From positions 62,001 through 126,000 of the forward strand of contig CAIKEU010000013.1 of assembly GCA_903826575.1 (NCBI GenBank): a stretch of 64,000 bases of DNA. The letters run 5' to 3'. Position 1 is the stretch's first letter, and each line of letters starts with the position of its first letter. Below the pieces are notes generated by a model. That model saw only the letters and a list, made by a program, of their open reading frames with translations, did no database searches and had not been told where the DNA came from. A program made the position numbers and the translations under genes. This document shows positions 1-8,747 of the stretch, in pieces. Origin of the DNA: an uncultured bacterium (GTDB lineage: Bacteria > Actinomycetota > Actinomycetes > S36-B12 > CAIYMF01).

Positions 1-250
1 CCACTGCGATAAACGTGCGCGCATGTTTCAACGACGCTGGGGTTCCTTGCCAAAGCAGAACCGTGATAAAGACGTAGATCAACGCTGCTAATGCCGACAG
101 CAAGTATGCGATCGGAGCGTCAGAAAATTTCGTCGCAAGTTGAAATAGCGCACGCGACGTGGCCGCAATTGCGAATACGGCGTAGACGCCGATTATCACT
201 CGCCCTGGTCCGTGGTGGGTCGCAACGTTGCCGGGCTTTGATTCACTCAT
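1..250 (-). CDS. Small membrane protein, 3' end cut by window edge
   Basis: An open frame starts at ATG 248-250 on the minus strand and runs off the left edge; 83 codons are visible. The protein begins MSESKPGN, with a short polar N-terminus (about residues 1-16), then hydrophobic stretches at about 18-38 and 46-68 that look like membrane helices. Its ATG overlaps the TGA of the next upstream gene (ATGA), so the two are probably translationally coupled and work together. I do not recognise the family. The frame is open throughout and the start is well defined by the overlap, but the C-terminus is not visible. Confidence 0.7.
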   Translation of the reverse strand, partial: MSESKPGNVATHHGPGRVIIGVYAVFAIAATSRALFQLATKFSDAPIAYLLSALAALIYVFITVLLWQGTPASLKHARTFIAV

Positions 251-633
251 TGGGTTATTCCTCCAGTCCACACCTGCGTCACGCGAATAATCAGCACCGC
301 AAGGACAATCAGGGCCACCGCCGCGGCCCCACTACCCCATCGTCCCGGCTCGCCCTTGGCCCACACGATCATTCCCGGGGGCAGTGCCAAACACGCAATG
401 AGGTAACACACGAACACGACAGGCTCTGCCGGTGCCGTGCCTTGCACCCACAGTCGTACGCACTGGAATCCGATAACCAGAAGCCCAATTTCGAGGACCC
501 CTAGCAGCGCCATCGCCCACGTCGGCACTGACTTTTTCATGATCGCGAGCACGACAAGGACAGCGGCGAGGGCAAGGGATCCGTACATGACGACGGCCGT
601 AAGTTGCTGAGCCGGGAAGGTTGACATCGTCAT
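247..633 (-). CDS. Hypothetical four-helix membrane protein
   Basis: This is a 128-residue protein with about four predicted membrane helices (near residues 10-30, 38-60, 70-92 and 98-122) and almost no soluble part. It lies 2 bases downstream of the EamA transporter gene, and its stop overlaps the ATG of the next gene (ATGA). The three genes therefore look like one operon on the minus strand. No catalytic or ligand-binding motif is visible, and I do not recognise a named family. It could be a small accessory subunit of the neighbouring transporter, but only proximity suggests this. Confidence 0.7.
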   Translation of the reverse strand: MTMSTFPAQQLTAVVMYGSLALAAVLVVLAIMKKSVPTWAMALLGVLEIGLLVIGFQCVRLWVQGTAPAEPVVFVCYLIACLALPPGMIVWAKGEPGRWGSGAAAVALIVLAVLIIRVTQVWTGGITQ

Positions 634-635
634 AA

Positions 636-1496
636 TCAGCCCAACGCAAGTAGAGCGGATGCGACAAGGGCCGTGAGCATCCCAAAGATTTGAATCGGCC
701 TAAGTCGCTCGGCCAAAACGAATCGTGCCAAGAACACCGTGGCCGCGGGATATAGGGATCCCAGGACGGCCACCACCGACAGCATGCCTAGATGAACTGC
801 CAGAACGTAAAACGCATTCGCGCCTACGTCAAGAACACCAGCGCCGATGGCCTGCCATCTGGTTACTGAATCGGGCGGGAGGACCGGCGTGCGAAGTCGG
901 CGGGCAACGATTAAGGCGATCGAGACCAAGACGACCGTCGAAGTCGTCCGTGCGAAGACCACTGGCCATAAACCAGCATCCGTCGGCGCAAGCCCGATCA
1001 ACGCAAAGAAGAATCCGATCCCGACACCAGCACCGAGCGCGTAGGCCAAGGCTCGCGGAGTGACGCGTTGATGAGTTCCATCGTCGGTTGGGTTAGATGG
1101 CTCGAGCCCAACGGTGATGATGGCAACAACTGCTAGCGCCATACCCACGTATGCCAGGGCCCCCGGTCGCTCACCTCGAAAAAGACCTACAACGACTGGG
1201 ATTGCCGCGCCTAGCACTGCCGAGATTGGCGACAGCACCCCCATGGGACCGGCACTCAAAGCCAAGTAAAGCAAGAGGATTCCGAAGGCTCCACACACTC
1301 CCGCGGCTATACCTGGCAGAGCGCTACCAGAACGATTTCCGCCAAGAATCAGCGCAACCGGAATGATGAACGCCATTCCCGCAGGTGTCGTCAGGACAAG
1401 GGTTTGTAGCGGAGTGGATTTTCTCGAAGCGAATCCACCGACAAAGTCAGCAACACCCCATACCAACGCTGAGATGAGTGCGAGAAGGGCGGCCAC
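636..1496 (-). CDS. EamA/DMT-superfamily transporter
   Basis: This 286-residue polytopic membrane protein has about ten hydrophobic helices arranged as two similar halves (roughly residues 1-130 and 148-286), the layout of the EamA (DUF6) drug/metabolite transporters. The start LLALISALVWGVADFVGG is typical: a small-residue-rich first helix with Trp-Gly. Such proteins export or import small metabolites, and the substrate cannot be read from the sequence. The start is GTG with only a weak upstream purine stretch, so a slightly different start is possible. It is the first gene of a three-gene minus-strand operon with two small membrane proteins. Confidence 0.85.
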   Translation of the reverse strand: MAALLALISALVWGVADFVGGFASRKSTPLQTLVLTTPAGMAFIIPVALILGGNRSGSALPGIAAGVCGAFGILLLYLALSAGPMGVLSPISAVLGAAIPVVVGLFRGERPGALAYVGMALAVVAIITVGLEPSNPTDDGTHQRVTPRALAYALGAGVGIGFFFALIGLAPTDAGLWPVVFARTTSTVVLVSIALIVARRLRTPVLPPDSVTRWQAIGAGVLDVGANAFYVLAVHLGMLSVVAVLGSLYPAATVFLARFVLAERLRPIQIFGMLTALVASALLALG

Positions 1497-1609
1497 ACAG
1501 GTATCTCAGCACATCGTCGCTTGTTCGGCGCACGCCGCCGCACCTTCGAACTACGTCAACGCCGAATCACGTGAGGGTGTAACTGCAACCGAGATGAATT
1601 CCGCCGACA

Positions 1610-1948
1610 CTAGAGACGACGGCTGAGCACCAATTCACGCGAACCCGGGGCAATGCGCGCTGCCAGTAGCGGAGCCGACTGGGGCTGCTCGGCTACCGCG
1701 CGCACCGAACGCAAAACACGTGGAGTTGGCTCTGCCCACAGTCGCGGGACAATACCCCAGCAAATCATCGCAAGCGGAATCAGGAACGCAAGATTGAGCA
1801 ATCCGCCCATGTCGTGCAGTAGGGCGATCTGAGCCGCGGTAGAAACAACACCCAAGGTGAGACCGCTGAGCAAGGCAGCTGAGACGAGCATGCGGGCGGC
1901 ATAGGGGAGCGTGGTCGTCTCTGCTCCGAACTGCTCACGTCGCTTCAT
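1610..1948 (-). CDS. Hypothetical membrane protein
   Basis: This is a 112-residue protein with two hydrophobic segments (about residues 20-42 and 50-70) followed by a basic and polar tail of some 40 residues. I chose ATG 1946-1948 rather than the upstream ATG at 1975 because an AAGGGAG sequence sits at a proper distance in front of it. It is separated from the EamA operon by about 110 bases and is divergent from the amidohydrolase gene. No family was recognised. The frame is open and the start signal good, so it is probably a real gene, but its role is unknown. Confidence 0.6.
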   Translation of the reverse strand: MKRREQFGAETTTLPYAARMLVSAALLSGLTLGVVSTAAQIALLHDMGGLLNLAFLIPLAMICWGIVPRLWAEPTPRVLRSVRAVAEQPQSAPLLAARIAPGSRELVLSRRL

Positions 1949-2126
1949 GCCATGTCTCCCTTGTAGGACGGCCACAGTGCGTAGACATTGCTTGTTTCAA
2001 TGTCACTCACAGGGACTATTTGTGCGTAAGGGGATGATCGGCACGGCTGCTGGCCGGCAAAAGCAATGTCACCCGTTAGCCTCAGGGGAGTGGCTATTTT
2101 CAAACGAACATCTCAGGGGCGCACCG

Positions 2127-3779
2127 ATGTCCAACCACACCAATCCCGCCGACGTCGTCTTCACCGGCGGCACGATCCTCACGATGGACGAGGCCCATCC
2201 GACAGCCGAAGCTGTCGCCGTCCGCGACGGAATCATCGTCCGCGTTGGTCAGGCTGACTACGTCAATGAGTTAACTGGACCAGCCACAGAGGTCCGCGAC
2301 TTAGGCGCCTCAACTTTACTACCGGGTTTCATCGACCCCCATAGCCATTTCATCAACTCGCTCGCCATGTCTGAACAGGTCAACATCTCCCCGCCACCGG
2401 TTGGACCTTGCTCGACGGCCGCCGAGATCGTGGCCGAACTTCGCCGCGTCGCCCACGAGCGCGGGTTGGCACCGGGAGAGCTGTTCATTGGCTATGGCTA
2501 TGACGAGAACCAACTTGCGACTGACCATCCACTGACCAAAGACGATCTCGACCCCGTGTTTCCTGACAACCCTGTATTGGTAATGCACGTATCGCTGCAT
2601 GGCGCTGTGCTCAATAGCGCCGCCATGAAGAAATACGCCGTGAGCGATGCAACCGAGACGCCGGAGGGCGGCATCATTGTGCGGCGGCCAGGTACTCAGG
2701 AGCCGCTCGGGCTAGTGATGGAGACGGCCTTTCTTCCCATCTTCGCTAATCTGCCGGTCCCGACACCTGAACAAGAACTGGAGCAGGTCAAGGCGGGTCA
2801 GATGATCTACGCGGCGGCGGGGGTGACTACAGCGCAGGAAGGCGCCACACACGCAGCCCAGCTAGCCGTACTGCAACGTGCTGCCCAAGCCGGCGCCCTA
2901 TTCATCGATGTCGTCGCCTATCCATTCATCACCGATATGGAACCCGTCTTAGCCGACAACCCGCCGGAGACGTTTGGCACGTATAACAACGGACTTAAAC
3001 TCGGCGGCATCAAAATCACCATGGACGGCTCCCCGCAGGGACGCACGGCCTACTTCACCACCCCGTACCTGACAGGCGGGCCAAGTGGCGAGCAGGACTG
3101 GTGCGGCGAGCCGTCATTCCCCCAAGAGTTCTTCAACAAGGCGCTCAAGAGGTGCTACGACCTTGGGCTGCAGGTGACGTTCCATGCCAATGGCGACGCA
3201 GCGATCGACATGATCCTCGAAGGTCATGCCTATGCGGCTGGCGACGATCCGAGCGCCGACCGTCGCAGCACCGTCATCCACTCGCAGTTCGTTCGCCCCG
3301 ACCAGTTGCAAAAGTACGTCGAGTACAACCTCATTCCGTCGCTCTACACCGAGCACACCTTCTACTTCGCAGACGCACACATTGCCAACCGAGGGGTTGA
3401 TCAGGCCGCATAAATCAGCCCCATGCGCGACGCCATTGACTTGGGCCTCCACCCGACCAACCACACCGACTTCAATGTCGTGCCAATCGACCAGTTGTTC
3501 GTTGTGTGGTCGGCGGTGACGCGCACGCGACGCGATGGTCAAGTCATAGGCGCTGATCAGCGCGTCACGCCACACGAGGCGCTGCGGGCAATCACGATCG
3601 ACGCGGCCCGGCAGTACTTTGAAGAGGACCGTAAAGGATCGATCACCACGGGCAAGCTCGCCGACTTCGTCATTCTTGACGCAGATCCGACATCGGTTGC
3701 GCCGCATGCGATCCGCGACATAACGGTGATTGAAACCATCAAGGCTGGCACCACCATCTACCGAACGGCCGATGCCTGA
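2127..3779 (+). pseudogene. YtcJ-type amidohydrolase interrupted by an in-frame TAA
   Basis: The first part (2127-3410) encodes an amidohydrolase-superfamily metal-dependent hydrolase. It has a beta-sandwich start (VVFTGGTILTMDEAHP), the HxH metal motif in LPGFIDPHSHF and the later HANGDAAID segment. A TAA at 3411-3413 ends this frame. The same frame continues without any indel as ISPMRDAIDLGLHPTNHTDF and on to 3779, with the family's C-terminal EEDRKGSITTGKLADFVILD. A single-codon change explains the interruption. ATG 2127 is chosen over the GTG at 1911 because AGGGG precedes it and the family starts here. The catalytic barrel lacks its last segment if translation stops, so I call it a pseudogene; a base-call error is the alternative. 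Confidence 0.8.
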
Positions 3780-3886
3780 GCCCGGTCAGTGGCCGCTAAC
3801 CTCAACGACCTTTGCGCAGACCTCGACCTGACAATGTGGCTCCAAGTGGCTCTAACCACGGTGCACTCTTCGCACCCCCGTCGGGC

Positions 3887-4391
3887 TCACCCCACAGAAC
3901 GCTCCGTCGGCATGAAGTACGCCATCGAACCAACCTGCCGAAGACCAAACTCCTCGCCAGCGGCAGCGATTGCTGCCTTAACCGCCGGACCTTCGAGCTG
4001 GTAGCGGTCAACGCGACGTCCACCAGCAGCATTTTCTGAGAAGCGCTGATCGCGTTCGGGTTCAACATCCCAGCCACCTGCTTCAGCTTGGAACTGCAAC
4101 CAGTTGTGACCGGACGCGCGACCGACGAGTGCGATCTCATCCGGATTTGAGTAGTAGAGGACACCGTCACCGATCACATGCCCACTCGGACTCGCAGCCA
4201 CGTAGTGGCGTGCCTTCGTTGGGGACAACGTCGCAAACCTGTTGACTCCAAGGGATGTAATCAAGGGCAATGCATCCTTGCACGGATGAACGTCATGGTC
4301 ATGTGATACGACTGATCATAGAGAGCAACCGTCTCGCGACATGGGCTGTTCGTCGCGCCAGTTCGTGAACTCAGGTGAAACGAACTGCGTT
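3887..4391 (-). pseudogene. Remnant of a LigM/GcvT-like aminomethyltransferase-family demethylase
   Basis: Pieces of one tetrahydrofolate-dependent O-demethylase (LigM-like, GcvT fold) are spread over frames on the minus strand. The segment SPEFTNWRDEQ lies near 4345-4380 and VALYDQSYHMT in another frame near 4300-4335. LITSLGVNRF...ARHYVAASPSGHVIGDG lies at 4130-4265 in the frame that stops at 3887. The sequence then jumps from the N-terminal folate-binding part (VERDQRF-like, RYQLEGP) directly to GEEFGLRQVGS, a C-terminal motif of the family, so an internal deletion is likely. Intact members are about 450-480 residues long. At least two frameshifts, a deletion and 3' loss make it non-functional. 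The upstream limit is uncertain. Confidence 0.7.
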
Positions 4392-4548
4392 GGCTGACGG
4401 TGCACCGCATACGTCGTCGCTACGTGATGTAGTCGCAGGCTATGAGACGAAGAGCTGGCTGGGATACAGCAATGTTTCGCAGGGGCGAACATGGGCGTAT
4501 CCGTCCCAGCAGCCCCACATGGTCCTTCGGTTCTGGCAGACTCCTCAC

Positions 4549-5037
4549 ATGACGTCAATTCGCGATACCGACCTAACGCTCCTAGATGGCTCCACCACTA
4601 GGTTGGGGGATCTGGCTGCTGGGCGCGCCATCCTGATCGTGAACGTCGCGAGCAAATGCGGCCTCACGCCCCAGTACGCGGGGTTGGAAGAGATCGCACG
4701 CGAGTATAAGGATCGCGACCTGATCGTCCTAGGCACTCCATGCAATCAGTTCGGTGGCCAAGAGCCGGGCACGAATGAACAGATCGCTGAGTTTTGCTCA
4801 ACGACGTACGGCGTCACCTTTCCTCTCACCGACAAGCTCGACGTGAACGGAGAAGGGCAGCACCCATTGTTCGCCGAACTCACCGGTGTCGAAGATGCTG
4901 AGGGTCACTCGGGCGCGGTTCGCTGGAATTTCGAAAAGTGGCTGATCGGCAAAGACGACTCGATCACCCGATTCTCTCCTCAGGTTGAGCCGGTGTCGGC
5001 AAAGCTGATCGACGCCATCGAGGCGGCCGTCTCTTAA
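4549..5037 (+). CDS. Glutathione peroxidase family protein (Cys type)
   Basis: This 162-residue thiol peroxidase reduces hydroperoxides in the cytosol, usually with thioredoxin as donor in bacteria. The catalytic tetrad is visible: Cys37 in NVASKCGLT, Gln67 in CNQFGGQEPG, and Trp126-Asn127 in VRWNFEKWL. It uses Cys rather than selenocysteine. Cys83 in EFCSTTYGVTFPL is at the place where a resolving cysteine occurs in many Cys-GPx proteins. The frame is open up to 4375, but ATG 4549 gives the normal family N-terminus (beta strand before LDG). The ribosome-binding site is weak. Its upstream flank is the ligM-like remnant on the other strand. Length and motifs are complete. Confidence 0.93.
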   Translation: MTSIRDTDLTLLDGSTTRLGDLAAGRAILIVNVASKCGLTPQYAGLEEIAREYKDRDLIVLGTPCNQFGGQEPGTNEQIAEFCSTTYGVTFPLTDKLDVNGEGQHPLFAELTGVEDAEGHSGAVRWNFEKWLIGKDDSITRFSPQVEPVSAKLIDAIEAAVS

Positions 5038-5097
5038 CAACTACGTCAATTCACCGTGATTGGCAATCAACCCAACAGCGATGAGATTGGTGGCCCG

Positions 5098-5214
5098 ATG
5101 ACATCGACACTCAATGAGCGCTTAATCAAGGGTTCCCTCGCTTCACTTGGTTTGGGCCTGCTATTCATTGGCTTGGGCGCATATTTGGCGTTCAACCAAA
5201 CGACCCGTCGGTGA
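5098..5214 (+). CDS. 38-residue single-helix membrane micro-protein
   Basis: ATG 5098 opens a frame of 38 codons with a charged N-terminus (MTSTLNERLIKG), one hydrophobic helix of about 20 residues (LASLGLGLLFIGLGAYLAF) and a basic end (NQTTRR). Its stop TGA at 5212-5214 overlaps the GTG of the next gene (GTGA at 5211-5214). This overlap and the clean single-helix layout are the reasons for calling it. The upstream Shine-Dalgarno is poor (GGTGG). No family was recognised. It and the next gene look like a small membrane pair with coupled translation. Confidence 0.5.
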   Translation: MTSTLNERLIKGSLASLGLGLLFIGLGAYLAFNQTTRR

Positions 5215-5414
5215 ATAGTCCAAGTGACTTTCACGTTCCAACATCAACCACTCTGGTTTATGTGCTGAACGCGTTGGGCGGATTCTGCATCACAGTGGCA
5301 GTGGTGTGCGTAGCGGGCTTTGTCGCGTCGTTAGTGGTCGGAGAGCATTTTTCTACCGGCCAAGAATCGAGCCTCGCTGAGTTCGACGAGGATGACGAGG
5401 ACGAGTCCGACTAG
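5211..5414 (+). CDS. Small membrane protein with acidic tail
   Basis: This is a 67-residue protein starting at GTG 5211 inside the stop codon of the preceding micro-gene. A short polar N-terminus is followed by a long hydrophobic stretch (about residues 13-43, enough for one long or two short helices). The tail is very acidic (LAEFDEDDEDESD). The start has no independent ribosome-binding site, which fits reinitiation after the upstream gene. The acidic tail would be cytosolic or external depending on topology. I do not recognise a family. A real gene is likely because overlap and layout agree. Confidence 0.55.
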   Translation: MNSPSDFHVPTSTTLVYVLNALGGFCITVAVVCVAGFVASLVVGEHFSTGQESSLAEFDEDDEDESD

Positions 5415-5427
5415 CGTCAAATGAAAA

Positions 5428-5987
5428 TCAGTAGAAAGACAATTGACCATTGCTACTCCCCGGAAACAGCGGTATCCAGTTGGGATTCTTCATCTTTTCT
5501 AGGGTCGCGTTGAGAATTTCACACGAACCGATCTTGTACTCAACAATGTCCCCATAGGGCAGCAGCAGGGTTGTAGTTGTGAACGGGATCTGCCGCGCTT
5601 GCACTCCGAGAGTGCAAACCGCATAGGTTTCAGCAAAGCTCTCCGCGCCCGAATTGAAATAGTCGTCGAACGACGTCTCGGACCAATGATCGAGCCCGGT
5701 ATGCGACAGGTAGTAGGCCTCCGCCGACGTGTCTTGGTAAATGTCGGCCAGAGCATGTCCCGTTTCATGTGCCCGGGTGAATGTCTCCACCCCATCGGTC
5801 TCAACGATCACAATGGTTTTTTCACCGTGTCAGTTTGACGGGCGATCTCGTACTTAGCGTTTGCAAACATGCCCTCAGAATCGGGGATAGTAGCAACGCA
5901 GGAGTAGCGGTACCCGGCCTGCACTACCTCGATATACCCGGGCACAAGCGCTGGATCCGAACATCCCGGAGAACCACATGTCTGGAT
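5428..5987 (-). pseudogene. Frameshifted zinc metalloprotease-like protein (HETGH)
   Basis: The 3' part encodes HETGHALADIYQD, an HExxH zinc-binding motif, followed about 35 residues later by ESFAETYAVC, a probable third ligand (Glu) of a gluzincin-type site. The open frame from GTG 5811 is only 127 residues long. Another frame upstream (5987 to about 5823) reads CGSPGCSDPALVPGYIEVV...RQTDTVKK and joins it if one A is added to a run of six (5817-5822). The joined text then reads VKKTIVIVETDGVETF without a break. Either the run lost a base in the genome or the assembly is wrong. No start codon or signal peptide is found before the TAG at 5988-5990, so the gene also seems cut at its 5' end. Confidence 0.6.
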
Positions 5988-6022
5988 CTAGGCAGTGAAA
6001 GCAAACATTGCTGCGGAAAACA

Positions 6023-6055
6023 ACAGTGGGGCCTGTCAACAACAGGCCCCACTGT
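6023..6055 (-). terminator. Rho-independent terminator of the collagen-like gene
   Basis: A perfect 14-base inverted repeat (ACAGTGGGGCCTGT and its complement) with a 5-base loop lies 24 bases after the stop of the collagen-like gene. Read on the minus strand it is followed by TTGTTTT, which completes a terminator. It also separates that gene from the metalloprotease remnant downstream. Confidence 0.85.
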
Positions 6056-6078
6056 CTTACTCCTTACAAACCACGCGT

Positions 6079-7653
6079 CTAGGCAACGCAGACAACGTAC
6101 AGCGTGACGTTTTCTGTTAAGCCCGGATTGTTAATCGCAAAGTGCCACGTGTCACCCGCGTTCAGATCGGGCGAACTCCCGATCGTCGTGAGCCCGGAGT
6201 TGTACGTCCAGCCTCCACTCATGGCATACGTGCCCGCGGCACATGTGACATCGATACTCGTCGTCACTCGTGATGCGGCTACCAGTGGGAGGGTGACGAC
6301 GGTTCGGGATGCAGCGACGGATGGACCCGTTGCTCCGGTATCACCCTTGGGCCCCTGCGATCCGGTCAAGCCCGTATCGCCCTTGGCACCCTGAGGACCC
6401 GTGGCCCCCGGATCACCCTTTGCACCCTGCGCACCCTGCGATCCGGTCAAGCCCGTATCGCCCTTGGCACCCTGAGGACCCGTGGTCCCCGGATCACCCT
6501 TTGCACCCTGCGCACCCTGAGATCCGATAAGGCCTGTATCACCCTGAAGGCCTGCGGGGCCTTGTGGACCAACAGCACCTTCGATTCCCTGAGGTCCCTG
6601 CGGACCGGTCGCGCCGGTTTCACCCTTAGGTCCCTGAGCTCCTGCAACACCCGGAACACCTTGAAGACCCTGTGGCCCCATAGCACCCGTGGCTCCGATT
6701 GGACCTTGAGCTCCACTTGACCCTTGTGGCCCAGCGGGACCAGTTCGACCAACCGCTCCCTGCGGACCAGTCTGGCCGTCAGCTCCAGTTGGACCCACCG
6801 GTCCCTGAATGCCTGGATCACCCTTGTCGCCCTTGGCTCCTTGCGGACCCTGTGGTCCAGTGGCACCAGCTACACCAGGGATTCCCTGAACGCCCTGCGG
6901 GCCTTGTTCTCCGGTGGCTCCATCCAGCCCGTCAAGGCCGGGGGCACCAGTTGGACCTGCAGGACCTACCGCTCCATCGACACCGTTGGTGCCGTTAATG
7001 CCGTTAGTACCGTTAGTACCCGGAGCGCCCGTCGGGCCCGTCGCACCAGCAGGGCCAGTTGCCCCCGTTGGACCAGCAGGACCAGTGGCACCATCGGCAC
7101 CATTGGCACCGGCCAGACCTGTTGAGCCAGTTGGACCTGCGGGGCCTGTTGCACCCGACGGACCAACCGCACCCGGAGCACCATCAACACCGTTAGTTCC
7201 GTTAGTGCCCGGCGCACCCGACGGACCAACCGCACCCGGAGCACCATCAACACCGTTGGTTCCGTTAGTGCCCGGCGCACCCGACGGACCGACAGCACCC
7301 GTGGGACCGGTCGGACCCGCAGGGCCCGTTGCGCCAGTCGCACCAACAGCACCCGCCGGACCAGCGGGGCCGGTGGCACCGGTCGCGCCCGTCGCTCCGG
7401 CGGCACCATCAGTACCCGGTAGGCCGGACTGATTCCACGTGATCGACGCATCCCCTTCTCGACACTTGCGAGGTGTGGCCGGGGACTGCGTTACGTAATA
7501 AACCTGTCCATTAGTCGAGGTAATACAGGCTGAGAAAACGGCCGAGTTGACCTGGGATTGCGGGCGGGGGGACGCAACCGCGACGCCGGTTACAGCGACC
7601 GCACTTACCGTCGAAATCACTAATACGGTGGGGAGCGCTCTGAGCATTGACAC
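6079..7653 (-). CDS. Secreted collagen-like Gly-X-Y repeat protein
   Basis: This is a 524-residue protein. Residues 1-28 form a Sec signal peptide (basic start, hydrophobic core, VAVAS). Residues about 29-76 are a small domain with Cys43 and Cys64 that could form a disulfide. Residues about 77-443 are some 120 consecutive Gly-X-Y triplets with no break that I can see. The last 80 residues form a globular tail with two cysteines ([14 protein letters not shown] and YVVCVA). The repeat has local duplications such as [13 protein letters not shown] and [12 protein letters not shown]. The start at 7653 has a strong AGGAGG. Bacterial collagens form triple helices without hydroxyproline. No LPxTG or membrane anchor is visible, so it should be released or held non-covalently. 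GC-rich repeats may have expanded by slippage. Confidence 0.93.
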   Translation of the reverse strand: MSMLRALPTVLVISTVSAVAVTGVAVASPRPQSQVNSAVFSACITSTNGQVYYVTQSPATPRKCREGDASITWNQSGLPGTDGAAGATGATGATGPAGPAGAVGATGATGPAGPTGPTGAVGPSGAPGTNGTNGVDGAPGAVGPSGAPGTNGTNGVDGAPGAVGPSGATGPAGPTGSTGLAGANGADGATGPAGPTGATGPAGATGPTGAPGTNGTNGINGTNGVDGAVGPAGPTGAPGLDGLDGATGEQGPQGVQGIPGVAGATGPQGPQGAKGDKGDPGIQGPVGPTGADGQTGPQGAVGRTGPAGPQGSSGAQGPIGATGAMGPQGLQGVPGVAGAQGPKGETGATGPQGPQGIEGAVGPQGPAGLQGDTGLIGSQGAQGAKGDPGTTGPQGAKGDTGLTGSQGAQGAKGDPGATGPQGAKGDTGLTGSQGPKGDTGATGPSVAASRTVVTLPLVAASRVTTSIDVTCAAGTYAMSGGWTYNSGLTTIGSSPDLNAGDTWHFAINNPGLTENVTLYVVCVA

Positions 7654-7994
7654 TTCCTCCTAGATTCCGTCTGACTGGCAGGACGGCATGGGAATGAAAC
7701 CTAAATTCTGCGGGGAAGCATTTGGCACTCTAGCCCAAACAAGTGACACCCACAATGGGCAAGATCATTAACTTTTCGCGAACACATTTATAGCTCGAGA
7801 ACGTCTCGTCTCTTGCAAGTGGTTGCGGCGTCGGAGTGCCTCGGTGTACACGGAAGATTTGGCCACAGAACTTATGAGTAAGGAGTACACCGACTCATTC
7901 GCAATACGACGTATTCCGCTTCAATTAAGATAATTGCGACATTTGGTCAAAAAGCCCATCGTACTGGATCTCGTATCTTGTCGGTGCATCGTTG
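7654..7994. other. 341-base non-coding interval
   Basis: This stretch separates the collagen-like gene from the next minus-strand gene and is more AT-rich than its surroundings. It must hold the collagen gene's promoter, and it begins with its AGGAGG ribosome-binding site. I find no open frame with a good start, no tRNA and no clear hairpin in it. Confidence 0.5.
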
Positions 7995-8528
7995 CTATCG
8001 ATTCGCCTGACCATTGCGGTGAACTAGCAGGCCGGCAGTGATAAAAGCCCACGCAACCGGCCCCGAAAAGAGCACGGCCGGATAAAAGACGGCTGAGCCG
8101 GCGGAATCTGACGAGAGGCCTAGGATTTCACCTTTGAGTGAAGCAAGGACAGGAACGTCGTTCGTCACATCGCCGATAACGAACATAAACACCGCCAGCA
8201 CTGACGTGATCAGCGCGACAAGCGCAAAAGTGACACCTTGGCGTCCTCGGTCAGCAACGGCGAATCCGAATGCCACAGCCGTCGTCAAGAAAGCTGTTAG
8301 TTCCAAAATCCACGCGGCTTTCCACGTCAAGAGCGACAAAGATGTAAACGTCGAAACGCCCTGACCCCAGAGGTTGACCTGCGTGCCTGTTTGACATAAC
8401 AGAGCGAGTGCAAGAAGTCCGCTAAATATCCATCGAACTGCGTCATTAGCTTCAGGTTCAGCAGGTTCGATCGCGCGCGATCGCCGGTAGCGTGCAAAGG
8501 GATCCTCGTCGTCAATATTCGTCGACAT
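7995..8528 (-). CDS. Hypothetical four-helix membrane protein
   Basis: This is a 177-residue protein with a charged N-terminus of about 32 residues (MSTNIDDEDPFARYRRSR, acidic then basic). Four hydrophobic helices follow, near residues 33-52, 70-92, 100-125 and 150-172, and the end is short and polar. I chose ATG 8526-8528 rather than the ATG at 8561 because a GAGAGAG purine run precedes it. It sits alone between the collagen-like gene and tRNA-Leu, on the minus strand. No family or motif was recognised. The layout resembles small actinobacterial membrane proteins of unknown function. Confidence 0.65.
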   Translation of the reverse strand: MSTNIDDEDPFARYRRSRAIEPAEPEANDAVRWIFSGLLALALLCQTGTQVNLWGQGVSTFTSLSLLTWKAAWILELTAFLTTAVAFGFAVADRGRQGVTFALVALITSVLAVFMFVIGDVTNDVPVLASLKGEILGLSSDSAGSAVFYPAVLFSGPVAWAFITAGLLVHRNGQANR

Positions 8529-8747
8529 TTTCACTCTCTCAATCTCATCTGAATGCTGCATCGGAGAATAGAGGTGGAAGGTCGTGGCTGACCAGATGGG
8601 TTGCCAATTAGCGCCTAGCGGAAGGTGGCTCGCACGAAGAACTGCGAGTTTTCCAAACGTGGCGGAAGTGTCAGTCGAACACGAGCTCCGCTCACCAAAG
8701 TGAGACGAACGTAATGAACAGCGTCGAGCATCTCTTCTTTACAAATG

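Noticed and set aside
1911-2126. N-terminal extension of the amidohydrolase from GTG 1911
   Set aside because: It overlaps the divergent gene's start and contains no family sequence; ATG 2127 has a better ribosome-binding site.
3411-3413. Recoding of the stop as selenocysteine
   Set aside because: The codon is TAA, not TGA, and no SECIS-like hairpin was apparent. The nearby peroxidase also uses Cys.
6330-7430. Short repeats that could look like a CRISPR array
   Set aside because: The repeats are in-frame Gly-X-Y coding duplications with no constant repeat and unique spacers, and no cas gene is near.
6914-7432. A 172-codon Pro/Ala/Val frame opposite the collagen-like gene
   Set aside because: The complement of Gly-X-Y codons in phase gives a regular Pro-rich sequence with no signal peptide or start signal.
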